NCBI GenBank assembly: GCA_964437365.1
Contig: CAYTGM010000009.1
Location: 1 to 64,000, forward strand
Length of the DNA: 64,000 bases
Direction: 5' to 3'
DNA from: CAYTGM01 sp964437365
GTDB lineage: Bacteria > Sumerlaeota > Sumerlaeia > SLMS01
Shown here: positions 44,001 to 52,640 of the stretch, piece after piece
How the letters are laid out: every line of letters starts with the position of its first letter
Numbering within the stretch: the stretch's first letter is position 1
Program-made: the position numbers and the translations under genes
The notes under the pieces: generated by a model
The model's database searches: none
The model's input: the letters and a program-made list of their open reading frames with translations, nothing else
Told to the model about the DNA's origin: nothing

Positions 44001-44651
44001 ATCTTCACCGACATGAGGTTTGTCTTCCCACCTGATGAACTCCCGTATATGACAGCCACAGCGAACTTTGAGGACGCAAACCTCGATAGTTACCTTGATA
44101 CACTTCTCGAGAGAGACCAATCAATGGATGGAGTCATACGTGGTTGGAACCTGGAGTTCGCCGGACAGATCCTCAACTATCCCAGCTATACAGGCTCTGC
44201 ATCTTTTGAAATCAGAAGGTCATCGGTCGTAGGTAATATCATAATGGCCTATGCAAAAGAGTTCGTAAATATCGGAAGCAAAACGGGAGGTCGTGATTCA
44301 ACGGTAACCGGAAGTGTGGATGTTCGAAACTCGCGGGTTGAGTTCAACGACCTGAGAATCAAGAATCCGAATGTGGACCTTGCAACTGATGGGGGCATCG
44401 TGGACTTTGGTGGCCGTCTTAACTTCGATGTTGTTATGAGTGTTGTTTCTCAAAGACTTCAAAACATACCGATTATTTCACAAATCAAGAAGCCGATCGA
44501 CTGGCTCGTCGGGAAATCTTTGGTCGTATATCGAGTGACAGGAGTTATTTCTGACCCTAAAGTAACACCCATTCCAGCACTCATGTCGCATACGCAGGTC
44601 TTCGATCGTCTCTTCGGAAAAGTCGGAGAGACCTCTGGAGAACAGCGCTAG
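41076..44651 (+). CDS. AsmA-like membrane-anchored protein (1191 aa)
   Basis: A basic cytoplasmic tail, one transmembrane helix (YLPAATLLLLAIVFFLPI, about 28-45) and a very long periplasmic beta-rich region. The segment after the helix, LKQDVRIGSVQIVLAEARVEATDVSILGDDG, is characteristic of AsmA/TamB-type bridges. The C-terminal part SVVSQRLQNIPIISQIKKPIDW... then VYRVTGVISDPKVTPIPALM is the usual AsmA-like ending. Such proteins carry lipids across the periplasm to the outer membrane or support porin assembly. It leads an eight-gene co-directional cluster; the next gene starts 9 nt after its stop. Membership is by pattern, the cargo is unknown. Confidence 0.85.
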   Translation: MPLKSKKQVERAKSRRAYRRFFRRVRFYLPAATLLLLAIVFFLPIKARWLRESIETRIEQVLKQDVRIGSVQIVLAEARVEATDVSILGDDGRELFSVRRLLLDGKVSDFLGGGELWPSEVEADGFAEARVVRNADGQMALSAELQELIALFDQGNTGKSTNNQSTRTKSKDMPDIPEIGPTPRIILRDLTLTVKDLLPQWPETVLIIDRLEAAPRSSSQAPFRIQVAGTLVTDSVEPYSGRGIYYPKQNRLTLNAELKRASFGFEIAEMGKLATSGEDIAIQLDLTQDQNSNQVSGYLAADIRELEARKDEFGGERWVQRPLSARARFRFSPENMNLTADHLTIFGGGVDIDLSADMHLAGDPTGQARLRINEIPSQALTLAKGEASRRLGIEIDEYTTSPTLKLDMSVDGNFTELENLDYQITTRIAGWQIRSDENEDPLIIEDFSSFLSPRKLEVRRCALSIANQEIKISGEIPISSSDSREYGALNLSLTGNTEPIAQELIKENLLPIDIASIALPFSLRMDVPISLQRDEEMSITPDVDFEEFEGSLTWSPGTVKLRNLADIIEVDQGAARITREGISIRGLNASIPDLTFTINSSLIGLPWVTPEEDLQCDIQVRARGRIQELLYVLSRQLPLPLLPADLDGNFQLEGNLSGAPLNPESLPDFNIRLLLEEATATVPTPARSVPLYVRTAEIYAEPQTVLLRKADIRVDEPGEFPSEGQLKGNINNEAIEISGDVRTSFDFLASILPKEFQEIAAHGEVPGKGTFKLYPDQPLPEGQYLAQRWLKLLSKPGLSFRFKEEEHKDGAHLIGSYNIVYQQSTPFEMYPRVFPHKITNVRGAISFNDGTFLIEEGLIDIGETKDVKVSGEIILGRPVLINFKSDMGYVDINKWFSGWGEQPWAQSPVSFPPRWKSIPESYQFIDINGEITAKSFDVLQFSGTDLKTNFHFESWSRDDPVLELNQTSANAYEGKIFTDMRFVFPPDELPYMTATANFEDANLDSYLDTLLERDQSMDGVIRGWNLEFAGQILNYPSYTGSASFEIRRSSVVGNIIMAYAKEFVNIGSKTGGRDSTVTGSVDVRNSRVEFNDLRIKNPNVDLATDGGIVDFGGRLNFDVVMSVVSQRLQNIPIISQIKKPIDWLVGKSLVVYRVTGVISDPKVTPIPALMSHTQVFDRLFGKVGETSGEQR

Positions 44652-44660
44652 AGAGCCCCT

Positions 44661-45830
44661 ATGGCAAGTTTCTTAACCGAACGGTTCAAAGCGAAGGAAG
44701 AGTCGAGGCAGAAAAAGAACCTTGTGAGGGCTTTGGCCATTCACAGCGATCTTATAGACTTCTGCAGCAACGACTACCTTGGTTTCGCCAACCATCCAGA
44801 TATTATCAAAGCTTCCCAGGAAGCTATCGAGCGTTACGGCGCAGGATCGAGAGCTTCCCGACTCATTTCCGGTAACTTTCCTCTGCTTGAAGAACTCGAG
44901 AATAAACTTGCATCATTCAAAGGCACTGAAAGCTCGCTTGTCTATCCATCAGGATATCAAACCAACCTGGGCCTTCTGGCTTCTCTGATTCAAGCAGGCG
45001 ATGCGGTGTACGTCGATCGGCTTGCACATTCCTGTCTTGTGGATGGCGTGCGCCTGTCTCCGGGCAAGTTGAGGGTCTTTCCACACAATGACCTGGAAAA
45101 GCTCGAAGCGTTGCTTAAAAGATCTCAGGACAGCCCGGCAAGATGGATCATCGTGGACAGTGTCTACAGTATGGATGGTGACATTGCTCCACTCGACAGG
45201 CTTTTGGACTTTGCATATAAATACAACGCCGTTATCGTTGTTGATGATGCACATGGCACGGGCGTTCTTGGTGAAAAAGGCTCGGGCGTGTGCGAGCACT
45301 TTCAAATTAGCCCGAGGGACCATGCAGAGAACCTGATCATTGTTGCTACTTTTGGCAAGGCCCTTGGAACTCAAGGCGGAGCAGTACTCGGCTCAAAAGA
45401 GTTGGTCGACTTTCTGATTAATGAATCGAGACCCTTTATCTATACAACAGGTATATCTCCGGGTCCTGTAGGTGGTACGCTCAAGGCTCTCCAAATCCTG
45501 GAAGGGGACAGAACTCATGTACAGAGCTTGCGGAGGAACATACAAGCCTTTCTCCGTATCATGAGAGATAGCGGTTTAGAGATCGCTCAAGAAATCACGC
45601 CGATTATTCCCATCATCCTCGGCAGTGAGGAGAAGGCTCTGAAAGCTTCTAAAGAGCTGAAAGCACAAGGTTTACTGATTCCAGCAATCCGTCCCCCAAC
45701 AGTTCCAAAGAATACATCCCGGATTAGAGTGACACTGAGAGCGGACTTGAGCGAAGATGTAATCTCTGATTGTGCGTTGAAAGTAGCAGAAGTATGCAAT
45801 TCTCTGTTGTCAGATAAATCTGGGGGTTGA
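44661..45830 (+). CDS. bioF: Alpha-oxoamine synthase, 8-amino-7-oxononanoate synthase-like
   Basis: PLP enzyme condensing an acyl-CoA (pimeloyl-CoA or -ACP in biotin synthesis) with an amino acid. 389 residues. Diagnostic segments: DFCSNDYLGFANHPDI, RYGAGSRASRLISGNFPLLEELE, VVDDAHGTGVLGEKGSG (PLP contacts), the Schiff-base lysine in ATFGKALGTQGGAVLG, and IRPPTVPKNTSRIRVTLRA near the C-terminus, which favours BioF over ketobutyrate ligase or serine palmitoyltransferase. No other biotin genes are present; the neighbours are envelope genes. A lipid-type product (sphingolipid-like base) is therefore a possible alternative, less likely on sequence. Confidence 0.82.
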   Translation: MASFLTERFKAKEESRQKKNLVRALAIHSDLIDFCSNDYLGFANHPDIIKASQEAIERYGAGSRASRLISGNFPLLEELENKLASFKGTESSLVYPSGYQTNLGLLASLIQAGDAVYVDRLAHSCLVDGVRLSPGKLRVFPHNDLEKLEALLKRSQDSPARWIIVDSVYSMDGDIAPLDRLLDFAYKYNAVIVVDDAHGTGVLGEKGSGVCEHFQISPRDHAENLIIVATFGKALGTQGGAVLGSKELVDFLINESRPFIYTTGISPGPVGGTLKALQILEGDRTHVQSLRRNIQAFLRIMRDSGLEIAQEITPIIPIILGSEEKALKASKELKAQGLLIPAIRPPTVPKNTSRIRVTLRADLSEDVISDCALKVAEVCNSLLSDKSGG

Positions 45831-45868
45831 TGATATAAATCATAACCCGCGAACCTAAGGATAATAAT

Positions 45869-46312
45869 ATGGGCTTTTTTTCGAAGCTATTTGGTGGAGG
45901 ACAGAAAGAGGAGCAAAAACCGAAGAAAGAAAACTCGCGAGCCGAGGCCTCTTCAGCATCAACTCCAGAAGAGGACTGGGAAGGTGGTTCTGGAGTTCCC
46001 CAGGAACTTGCTCATATGGAAGTTCTAGAGTTATACAACTCGGAGAACCCACCTGTTTTTCTTGATGTCAGAGAACCCCATGAGCTTGAAGCAGATGGAT
46101 TTATTCCAAACAGTATTCACATTCCCCTGGGCGAACTGGAGCAACGGGCTTCAGAACTGGAGCCTGAAAAGCCAGTAATAGTTTATTGCGCATCCGGGAT
46201 GAGAAGTATGGATGCGGGTTGCGCTCTCCTGGAAAAAGGTTTTAAAGACGTTTCAAATTTGAATGGTGGAATCATGGCTTGGACTGGCCCGAGAGAAACC
46301 AAAACATCCTAA
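45869..46312 (+). CDS. Rhodanese-domain protein
   Basis: 147 residues. A variable, Glu/Ser-rich N-terminus (about 50 residues) precedes one rhodanese domain: NPPVFLDVREPHELEADGFIPNSIHIPLGEL and the active loop VIVYCASGMRS with the catalytic Cys. Rhodaneses carry persulfide sulfur. The N-terminus MGFFSKLFGGGQKEEQK is not a signal peptide, so the protein is probably cytoplasmic. It lies 38 bp after the bioF-like gene and 19 bp before the SH3 gene, inside the cluster. Confidence 0.85.
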   Translation: MGFFSKLFGGGQKEEQKPKKENSRAEASSASTPEEDWEGGSGVPQELAHMEVLELYNSENPPVFLDVREPHELEADGFIPNSIHIPLGELEQRASELEPEKPVIVYCASGMRSMDAGCALLEKGFKDVSNLNGGIMAWTGPRETKTS

Positions 46313-46331
46313 ACGGAGGCACTGACGTTCA

Positions 46332-46847
46332 ATGAAGAAACTTCAGTTAAAGAAGTCTGGTCTGACCGGCTTTCTTTGTGCGGCTTTTTTGACGGGAGCG
46401 ATAGGCTCGACCACTGCCGAAACTCTCTATGTGAAACGAAACGACGCTGAACTGAAAGAGTCTGAATCAAGATCATCTGACTCGATTGCTACCCTGAGCG
46501 AGGGTGATACCCTTGAGGTCATCGAAAAGTCTGGCTCGCGATATAAAGTTAAGACAGCTGATGGTACCGAAGGCTATATATCTCGTCTTCATGTCACAGA
46601 CAAGAAGCCCAAGAAAGGTTTTTCGCTAAGTCTCCCAATCAAAGAGAGCGAAGACCTATCGCCAGAAGAACGGGAAAACATGAACGCCATACGAGGACTG
46701 AACCCGGTGGCAGAAAAGTATGCGGAACAGAACCCGGATCTTGAGGCAGCTGCAGAGCAGGTTAAAGAGATGGAAAACCTGACCAAGGAAATCTCCAAAG
46801 AAGACCTGGAAGATTTCATGAATGAAGGTGAGGTCTATCCACAATGA
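46332..46847 (+). CDS. Secreted SH3-domain protein
   Basis: 171 residues with a signal peptide (KKSGLTGFLCAAFLTGAIGSTTAE). A bacterial SH3 domain follows: TLYVKRNDAELKESESRSSDSIATLSEGDTLEVIEKSGSRYKVKTADGTEGYISRLHV. The acidic helical C-terminus (AEQVKEMENLTKEISKEDLEDFMNEGEV) is of unknown role. Such domains bind cell-wall peptides or protein partners. Its stop overlaps the M48 start by 4 bp (ATGA), implying that the two products act together. Confidence 0.85.
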   Translation: MKKLQLKKSGLTGFLCAAFLTGAIGSTTAETLYVKRNDAELKESESRSSDSIATLSEGDTLEVIEKSGSRYKVKTADGTEGYISRLHVTDKKPKKGFSLSLPIKESEDLSPEERENMNAIRGLNPVAEKYAEQNPDLEAAAEQVKEMENLTKEISKEDLEDFMNEGEVYPQ

Positions 46848-47734
46848 GATACCTTGTCTACTCACTCCTTTTAATCTCACCTCTCATCCTCGTCAGTTGC
46901 ACTTCGAAAGATATATCCAAGCTTACCGAGGCAACACTTGTTGCCACAGGAACGGACCCTGATTCTGCAAAACGACAGGCCGATTCTGTTGGAAAGATCG
47001 CCAAATCTCAAGAGCCTGTATCTCTTGATAAAGAGATGGAGATTGGTGGCGGTATCGCGGTAAAGTCGTTTTCTGTTCAAGGGACGCTTCATCCTGATAC
47101 AGAGCTACAGCGATATATCGCTAAAGTGGGACTGGCGATTGTTGCACAGACAGAACGAGCAGACTTCCCCTTTGCTTTCGCCGTTGTCGAAAACGAAGAC
47201 ATCAATGCCTGGGCAGCTCCTGGTGGATATGTCTTCATCACAACGGGAGCACTTTCCCAAATGGAGAATGAAGCTCAACTGGCGGGCGTCCTTGCACATG
47301 AAATTGGTCACGTGGTACGTGGTCACATGATTGAAATGATTCGCAGACAACAGTTGCAGGCCGGTGCGGCGGGCCTGGCGCAGTCTTCTCTCAGTGGCGA
47401 CATGGCACAATTTTCTGCCTTTGTTGATCAGGGCACAGGAATTCTCTTCGAAAAAGGCCTCGATCAGAATATGGAATATGATGCAGACAAAGTCGGAATG
47501 GAGTTTGCCGCACTCACCGGATATAATCCTGCCGAACTGATCGTCTATCTGGAAAAGCTGGCCTCTGTTGTTGAAAACGAAGGCGGAGGTTGGCTGAAGT
47601 CAACTCACCCTTCTCTTTCAAGCCGGGTTCAAAAGTTAAAGGCCATCGAGGCACAGGATTTTGAAGGTATCGGTGGGGCAATTGTTGAAGATCGCTTCAA
47701 GCGCATTGTGGGGGCTGCTGTACAGCTGCAGTAA
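46844..47734 (+). CDS. M48-family metalloprotease lipoprotein
   Basis: 296 residues. MRYLVYSLLLISPLILVSC is a lipoprotein signal with lipobox LVSC. The zinc site is H152-E153-x2-H156 (LAHEIGHVVRGHMIEM) and a third-ligand glutamate region is DADKVGMEFA. The fold matches the LoiP/BepA-type M48 proteases that check outer-membrane assembly; the TPR domain of BepA is absent. The pairing with the upstream SH3 protein by a 4-bp overlap suggests a shared envelope function. 15 bp separate it from the second AsmA-like gene. Confidence 0.9.
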   Translation: MRYLVYSLLLISPLILVSCTSKDISKLTEATLVATGTDPDSAKRQADSVGKIAKSQEPVSLDKEMEIGGGIAVKSFSVQGTLHPDTELQRYIAKVGLAIVAQTERADFPFAFAVVENEDINAWAAPGGYVFITTGALSQMENEAQLAGVLAHEIGHVVRGHMIEMIRRQQLQAGAAGLAQSSLSGDMAQFSAFVDQGTGILFEKGLDQNMEYDADKVGMEFAALTGYNPAELIVYLEKLASVVENEGGGWLKSTHPSLSSRVQKLKAIEAQDFEGIGGAIVEDRFKRIVGAAVQLQ

Positions 47735-47749
47735 GAATTCGGTAATCAC

Positions 47750-50700
47750 ATGACTCCTCCTGGTGAGGTCAAAAAAAAGAAAAAGAAAGGGTATCTTGCT
47801 CGCATCGCAAGGTACCTTTTTGTTTTTATATGTATAGTCATCCTCTTCATCATCGCTGCCCCCACCATAATCACGCTGCTCCCAATTGAGCGGAAACTTG
47901 AAACAACAGTTAACGAGTCGATACCAGGCACTCTCCGCATAGAAGGACTCAGGGTGGGATGGTTCTCCCCTCCGACAATACGTCGACTCGCAGTTTCCGA
48001 TGATACCCGGGAACAGATCATCCTTGAGGATGTAAGACTCAAAGATGGGTTACTGCGGCTGCTGCGAAACCCCGAAGAATCGGTTCATGTTGAAGTTGCA
48101 AGGTTCTACTATGAGTTTGCCATCGAAGAGGATGGGTCGTTCAACTACGAAAAAATCGTCCCACCATCGGATGAGCCGTTCACTCTCGAGGATCTCATAA
48201 ACATGTTTCCGAAGGTTGAGATTCCTGTCGAGAAAATCTATTTTCACGTGGCCGACTTTGATTTTCTTTTTGAGGATAGAAGTACTCCAAGCCAGAAACC
48301 TGTTTCTATTGAAGACGGATTCATAACCGCCAATTGGACAGGTGGTGAAGCACCTTTCCTCTATGATGTATACATGCCCCTGATGCATGAAGGAAGAACG
48401 GAGCCTCTTCGCCTTGAGGGAGAATATCAGAACTGGGTTAAAGATAAACAAACAAACTTCCCTCAATCTACTTTTCTGCTCAAACTTCTATCGGGTGAAG
48501 ATGAAAGGGCAATTGGCTGGAAGTTTGACATGAAGCACCCAAGAGTTAACAACAATGTCGAGATCGATTTGAGTTTCCTGGAAGCATTCTATCGTCTCTT
48601 TGAAATCAAGCAACCGAGGCTTGAAGGAAAACTCACCTCAAATACAGACATAGATCTGTCCGATCTTGATTCAGTCCAACTGAACTCAAGTATAGACGGT
48701 GAGGAGTTTGAAATTCTGGACCTCCCATCTCTTGATGAACCGTTGCCGATCACTGACTTTCGGGGAGATCTGTCTCTCGAGTTTTCCGGCTCCGCACCCA
48801 GCTACCCCAGCGGAGAATTCTCCTTTGACTTTGAGTTTCTTCAACTCAAAGGAAGTGTAGACAGTTCAACGGAAACGCCAAGAAGAGTTGGTGAGGTGAG
48901 TATTTACATTCCTTTCAGTGACATTCGAGATTACCTTCATCGCTACTCATTCTGGCCGGAGGGAATCGACTGGAAAGAGAGCCGCGCTGAGCTATCACTC
49001 TTTTTCAACGAACAGGCAGAGGAAAATATACGTTTCAACCTGGTCAGCACCCTCTATCCAGGAGCCATTGATCTGAATGAGCAACGTAGAGCGGACCTAC
49101 CTCTACAACTGTCCAACGGTGAGATCACCCTTCAACCCTTCGAAACCCGAACGGAAATCGATGGTGAGTATAACTATGACAGCAAAGTCAAAGTGGACTA
49201 TAACATCGAAAACGAGATCTTTCACCTCTCAGGTCAAACCGATTTTTCCACGAGTAATAGTCTCTCAATCATCACCAAAGAGGAGCTGAACCTCACAAGG
49301 CTGAATCAATGGATTCAAGAAACCATTCCGGACTTGCCTCTCAAAAGTATCGAGGGGGGACTTGTTAATACGAATAATCTTTGGATGGCGAACGATGAAA
49401 TCACTTGGAAAACACAGGGATACAGCTTGGACAAGTTCATCGATCTTGACCCCTTCGGTTATTGTGCCTATGAAGAGGACTTCTCCTGGGAGTCTAATAT
49501 ACGCGTGAATCCTGATGAGCGCCCGATCGTTTCGGGGTCAGGATCCCTTCGCTCCAGCCTTCTTGATATAGACACCGTATTCGATATTCTTGATGACCAG
49601 AACCAGGACCTCTTTCTGGCCCTGGAAGTGAATACCGAATCCATCTATCAAGAGCTCGAAGAGCTAGGCCTTCTCCCGGAACTACCACTCGAACAGAATG
49701 GAAGCTTTAAGGTTGATCTTAACCTGGCAAGAAACGCGATGAACCTGCAACTTCTTGGGACACTCAAAACGGATGAAGCTTACTCAACAAACTGGAACGA
49801 CCAGGTTGATCTCGAATCGCTCGAAGGGGACATCCTGACCGACATAACCTACGGGAGCTCAGACTTGACCGTCTACCTTCACGATCTTTCTTTAGGTATA
49901 GACGAGGTCCTGAAAACAAATCTGCGTGGAACGTTCAATAACTTTGCCACAATGCAAAGTTTCGATCTGAGTAATGATTATGAAATCGACTTTGCCGAAC
50001 TTCTCAAAGAAGCCCAGGCCTACGTACCTCAGGAATTCCAGGATCTGATCGAGTTGGATGGGACGACGAAGCTAACCGTTCAATCTCAAGGATCCGTGGC
50101 CAGTGGTGAATCGGTCCTCCGGTTTATAGATCCGGTGACACTCAGTGGAAGAATTGAATCGGAAATACCATCCCTTTTTATCCCTCTCGAAACAGGCGGT
50201 ATCGTGTTTGAAGGACTATCCGATTCAAGAAGCATCGACATAACTGCCGACTCACTTGAAGATTATTCATTGAAAGCTTCCGGAGAGATGACGCTGGAAT
50301 ACCTTGAATGGGAAGGTGGAGTTGCACTCGAACAGGGTTCATGGGAGGACCATGTTGATTATCAGTCTGCAGGGAATATTGTCTATCGCCTGATCGGAGC
50401 CGGCTTTGAAGGAGGCGAATACTTCACCGAAACCCTGAACTATGTCATCCCAGATTTTCTCCTAAAGGGTAATTTCTCAGCAGATCTCTCGAAGTCTATC
50501 TATGATCTATCAAGTCTGGATTTCAAATGGGGGGATTATCTTTCCGCAGGATTCAAGACTTCCATAAACAAAATGGAAGGAATCCTCGACTCAAGTCTTA
50601 CAATTAAGGGGCTGGGCGGCGAACTTGGAGCAATTGAAAGCCGCAATGAGGACGCCCGCGAGTCTTACAATTCTTCTCTGGAAGGCACCTCTGAACTTAA

Positions 50701-52075
50701 AGTTCACGGTGAATTTCACCCTGTCACCCTGCTTCCTGACCTCAACAGTTCCTGGTTTGAGTTGAATGGTGAATGGCCCCGATGGCTCTTATCTGCAGAT
50801 AATAACATCACCAGTGGTTCAATGACATATGCATTCAGCGCAAGCGGGGAGACCCAGACAGGGGAAGGCGAATTGCAGGTAATGCTGGGACAAGTTGACC
50901 AGAGAGTAGGTATCTCGGAGTCTTTGAAGGGTCTTGAGTTTGTTGCCAACGGCTATACAGACTTCCTCTCTCAGAAAACTTCCATGGGAGCCGAAATCGA
51001 GAACGAGGAAACTGGCTCTATCTTAAACATCGAAGCAAGTATTCCAAGAACCAATAGCGCTGTTGTATGGTTTCAGGGAGAGGGTGCTGAGAAACCCGAT
51101 TTGATTCGAGCCTTCCCCATCACATTGTCTATCAATCTTAGTCAGTCACTTGAGAAGCTGAATAGAATCATTGATGGCAGGAATATGTCAGGTTTTCTTA
51201 ACTCTACCCTCCAAATTCGAAACCTTCCGTCTGAGGCAATCGAGCTCAGCTTCGAGCAGAAGATTGAGACGGTTAATTTTGACTCTGAAGACTTGAATAT
51301 ACGAGGGTTGAATGGGGATTTTGTCCTGGGAAGAGAATGGCTTTCAAACAGTCAGAGAGATGGTGCAACCCCTGTGTCCAGGATGAGTGTCTATCTCCCT
51401 GAGGCGAACCTCTCCTCTCCAGGTTTTTCTTCTGAGATTTTGAATACTTCTCTGGTGTTAAACCCCACGGCATCAGGGATGCGGCTCTCGCTTCTGGGAG
51501 AAGAGGTTCTGGGCGGAGCACATGACACTTCGATCGCCATTAACCTTCGGAACGACGTGCCTTTCCTGAGTGGTGAAATCAGCATGACAAAACTTGATGC
51601 CAGTTCATTCTATCCCGGGTTAAAGTCCTTAAATGAGAATAGCAGAACGCTAAGCACCTTCGGTTTTTTCGAAGTTCCCTTTCCTGATGATGCAGGCTTG
51701 CTGGATGTTTCAGAGCAGCTCTATCTTGGACTCGAGGTCACTGATATCAAAGTACCCGCTCTTCGAGCGATCCTTCGCTCTATCGACCCGAATGGGAGCA
51801 ACCCTGGAGTACAGTCGACGCTTACAATCTTGAGATTCAGCTATCCATCCAGAGCAACCCTGCTCATACGAAATGGTCTCCTGTCATTACATCTTCGCTT
51901 GATAAGTGTAACCGGAGAAGAATACACTATTCCTCTGCTGGAGAAGGTCAGTGTGACCTCTTATCTTTCCCAATTCAGTAACCCTGATGTAGATGAAAGT
52001 ATAACCGAGTTACAGCAGTTACTCAAGGTTCTCCTGGAGGATGATCTGGACAATGTCTATCAGCTACTCAACTAA
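47750..52075 (+). CDS. Giant AsmA-like membrane-anchored protein (1441 aa)
   Basis: A Lys-rich cytoplasmic tail (GEVKKKKKKGYLARIARY), one transmembrane helix (LFVFICIVILFIIAAPTII) and about 1390 residues of beta-rich periplasmic region. The post-helix segment ERKLETTVNESIPGTLRIEGLRVGWFSPPTIRRLAV is typical of AsmA-like proteins. Acidic and Ser/Asn-rich repeats of strand pattern run to the C-terminus. The AsmA family bridges carry lipids or aid outer-membrane proteins, so a second bridge in one operon suggests a dedicated route. The A-rich codons at 47770-47790 could slip, but the frame is intact. It overlaps the lipoprotein gene by about 23 bp. Confidence 0.78.
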   Translation: MTPPGEVKKKKKKGYLARIARYLFVFICIVILFIIAAPTIITLLPIERKLETTVNESIPGTLRIEGLRVGWFSPPTIRRLAVSDDTREQIILEDVRLKDGLLRLLRNPEESVHVEVARFYYEFAIEEDGSFNYEKIVPPSDEPFTLEDLINMFPKVEIPVEKIYFHVADFDFLFEDRSTPSQKPVSIEDGFITANWTGGEAPFLYDVYMPLMHEGRTEPLRLEGEYQNWVKDKQTNFPQSTFLLKLLSGEDERAIGWKFDMKHPRVNNNVEIDLSFLEAFYRLFEIKQPRLEGKLTSNTDIDLSDLDSVQLNSSIDGEEFEILDLPSLDEPLPITDFRGDLSLEFSGSAPSYPSGEFSFDFEFLQLKGSVDSSTETPRRVGEVSIYIPFSDIRDYLHRYSFWPEGIDWKESRAELSLFFNEQAEENIRFNLVSTLYPGAIDLNEQRRADLPLQLSNGEITLQPFETRTEIDGEYNYDSKVKVDYNIENEIFHLSGQTDFSTSNSLSIITKEELNLTRLNQWIQETIPDLPLKSIEGGLVNTNNLWMANDEITWKTQGYSLDKFIDLDPFGYCAYEEDFSWESNIRVNPDERPIVSGSGSLRSSLLDIDTVFDILDDQNQDLFLALEVNTESIYQELEELGLLPELPLEQNGSFKVDLNLARNAMNLQLLGTLKTDEAYSTNWNDQVDLESLEGDILTDITYGSSDLTVYLHDLSLGIDEVLKTNLRGTFNNFATMQSFDLSNDYEIDFAELLKEAQAYVPQEFQDLIELDGTTKLTVQSQGSVASGESVLRFIDPVTLSGRIESEIPSLFIPLETGGIVFEGLSDSRSIDITADSLEDYSLKASGEMTLEYLEWEGGVALEQGSWEDHVDYQSAGNIVYRLIGAGFEGGEYFTETLNYVIPDFLLKGNFSADLSKSIYDLSSLDFKWGDYLSAGFKTSINKMEGILDSSLTIKGLGGELGAIESRNEDARESYNSSLEGTSELKVHGEFHPVTLLPDLNSSWFELNGEWPRWLLSADNNITSGSMTYAFSASGETQTGEGELQVMLGQVDQRVGISESLKGLEFVANGYTDFLSQKTSMGAEIENEETGSILNIEASIPRTNSAVVWFQGEGAEKPDLIRAFPITLSINLSQSLEKLNRIIDGRNMSGFLNSTLQIRNLPSEAIELSFEQKIETVNFDSEDLNIRGLNGDFVLGREWLSNSQRDGATPVSRMSVYLPEANLSSPGFSSEILNTSLVLNPTASGMRLSLLGEEVLGGAHDTSIAINLRNDVPFLSGEISMTKLDASSFYPGLKSLNENSRTLSTFGFFEVPFPDDAGLLDVSEQLYLGLEVTDIKVPALRAILRSIDPNGSNPGVQSTLTILRFSYPSRATLLIRNGLLSLHLRLISVTGEEYTIPLLEKVSVTSYLSQFSNPDVDESITELQQLLKVLLEDDLDNVYQLLN

Positions 52076-52640
52076 GGCTTTTTTTTCTGTCTATATACTT
52101 CTCATCCTTCTCTTGCAGACGGGATGCTCAAGGAACCTTTTCAGTGTTAACCTTTTTGTCGTAGATGAAAAGACGGCTCTTGAGCAGCAGGTGCTTGGTA
52201 CCTATAGCGAGATTGGGCGCGATCTGGATGTTTTCGCCTCGGTGCGCGCAGTTAACCCTGATGGTTCACTCGAAACTCCCCCAGAGATGACAGAACAACA
52301 AAAGGCTCTCACAGAAGCGATGAATAACCGTCGCTATAATCGAGACGATGTGGATCAACTACTTCTTGCACGAATTGTCGGCGAAGGAAACCAGGGGTTT
52401 CTTGTAAAGCTTGTTGATTCAGCTCCAGAGGACTTCGAACTCTCTTCTAATCTGATCGAAGAAGTCCTCCGTGAAGAAAATCAGGACCGCACAGTCCTAC
52501 TTGATCGATTGATGCTGACCCCAGGTGTGACTCCAAGGGACAAAGAGGAAGTCTCCTATATACTTGCAGAATTGAATCAGGATCTTGCTCCTCCTGGTTC
52601 GCGCATCCAAAGCAGAGCCGGGCAATGGACAGTTAAATGA
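52053..52640 (+). CDS. Predicted lipoprotein, unknown function
   Basis: About 195 residues. MSISYSTKAFFSVYILLILLLQTGC ends in a plausible lipobox (QTGC), so the mature protein should be anchored by a lipid at its N-terminus. The remainder is hydrophilic and helical, rich in Glu, Asp and Leu (TALEQQVLGTYSEIGRDLDVFASVRAVNPDG). I see no recognised domain. The frame is open to an ATG at 52041; 52053 gives the better signal peptide, with GGAGG 12 nt upstream. It overlaps the end of the AsmA-like gene and the start of the CHAT gene (4 bp), so the three are translationally coupled. Confidence 0.75.
   Translation: MSISYSTKAFFSVYILLILLLQTGCSRNLFSVNLFVVDEKTALEQQVLGTYSEIGRDLDVFASVRAVNPDGSLETPPEMTEQQKALTEAMNNRRYNRDDVDQLLLARIVGEGNQGFLVKLVDSAPEDFELSSNLIEEVLREENQDRTVLLDRLMLTPGVTPRDKEEVSYILAELNQDLAPPGSRIQSRAGQWTVK

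Noticed and set aside
44661..45830. Biotin operon
   Set aside because: Only the BioF-like gene is present; no bioA, bioB, bioC or bioD in the window.
47750..47795. Programmed frameshift at the A-rich start of the 1441-residue ORF
   Set aside because: The Lys codons (KKKKKK) are in an intact, uninterrupted frame and the adjoining frames lead nowhere useful.
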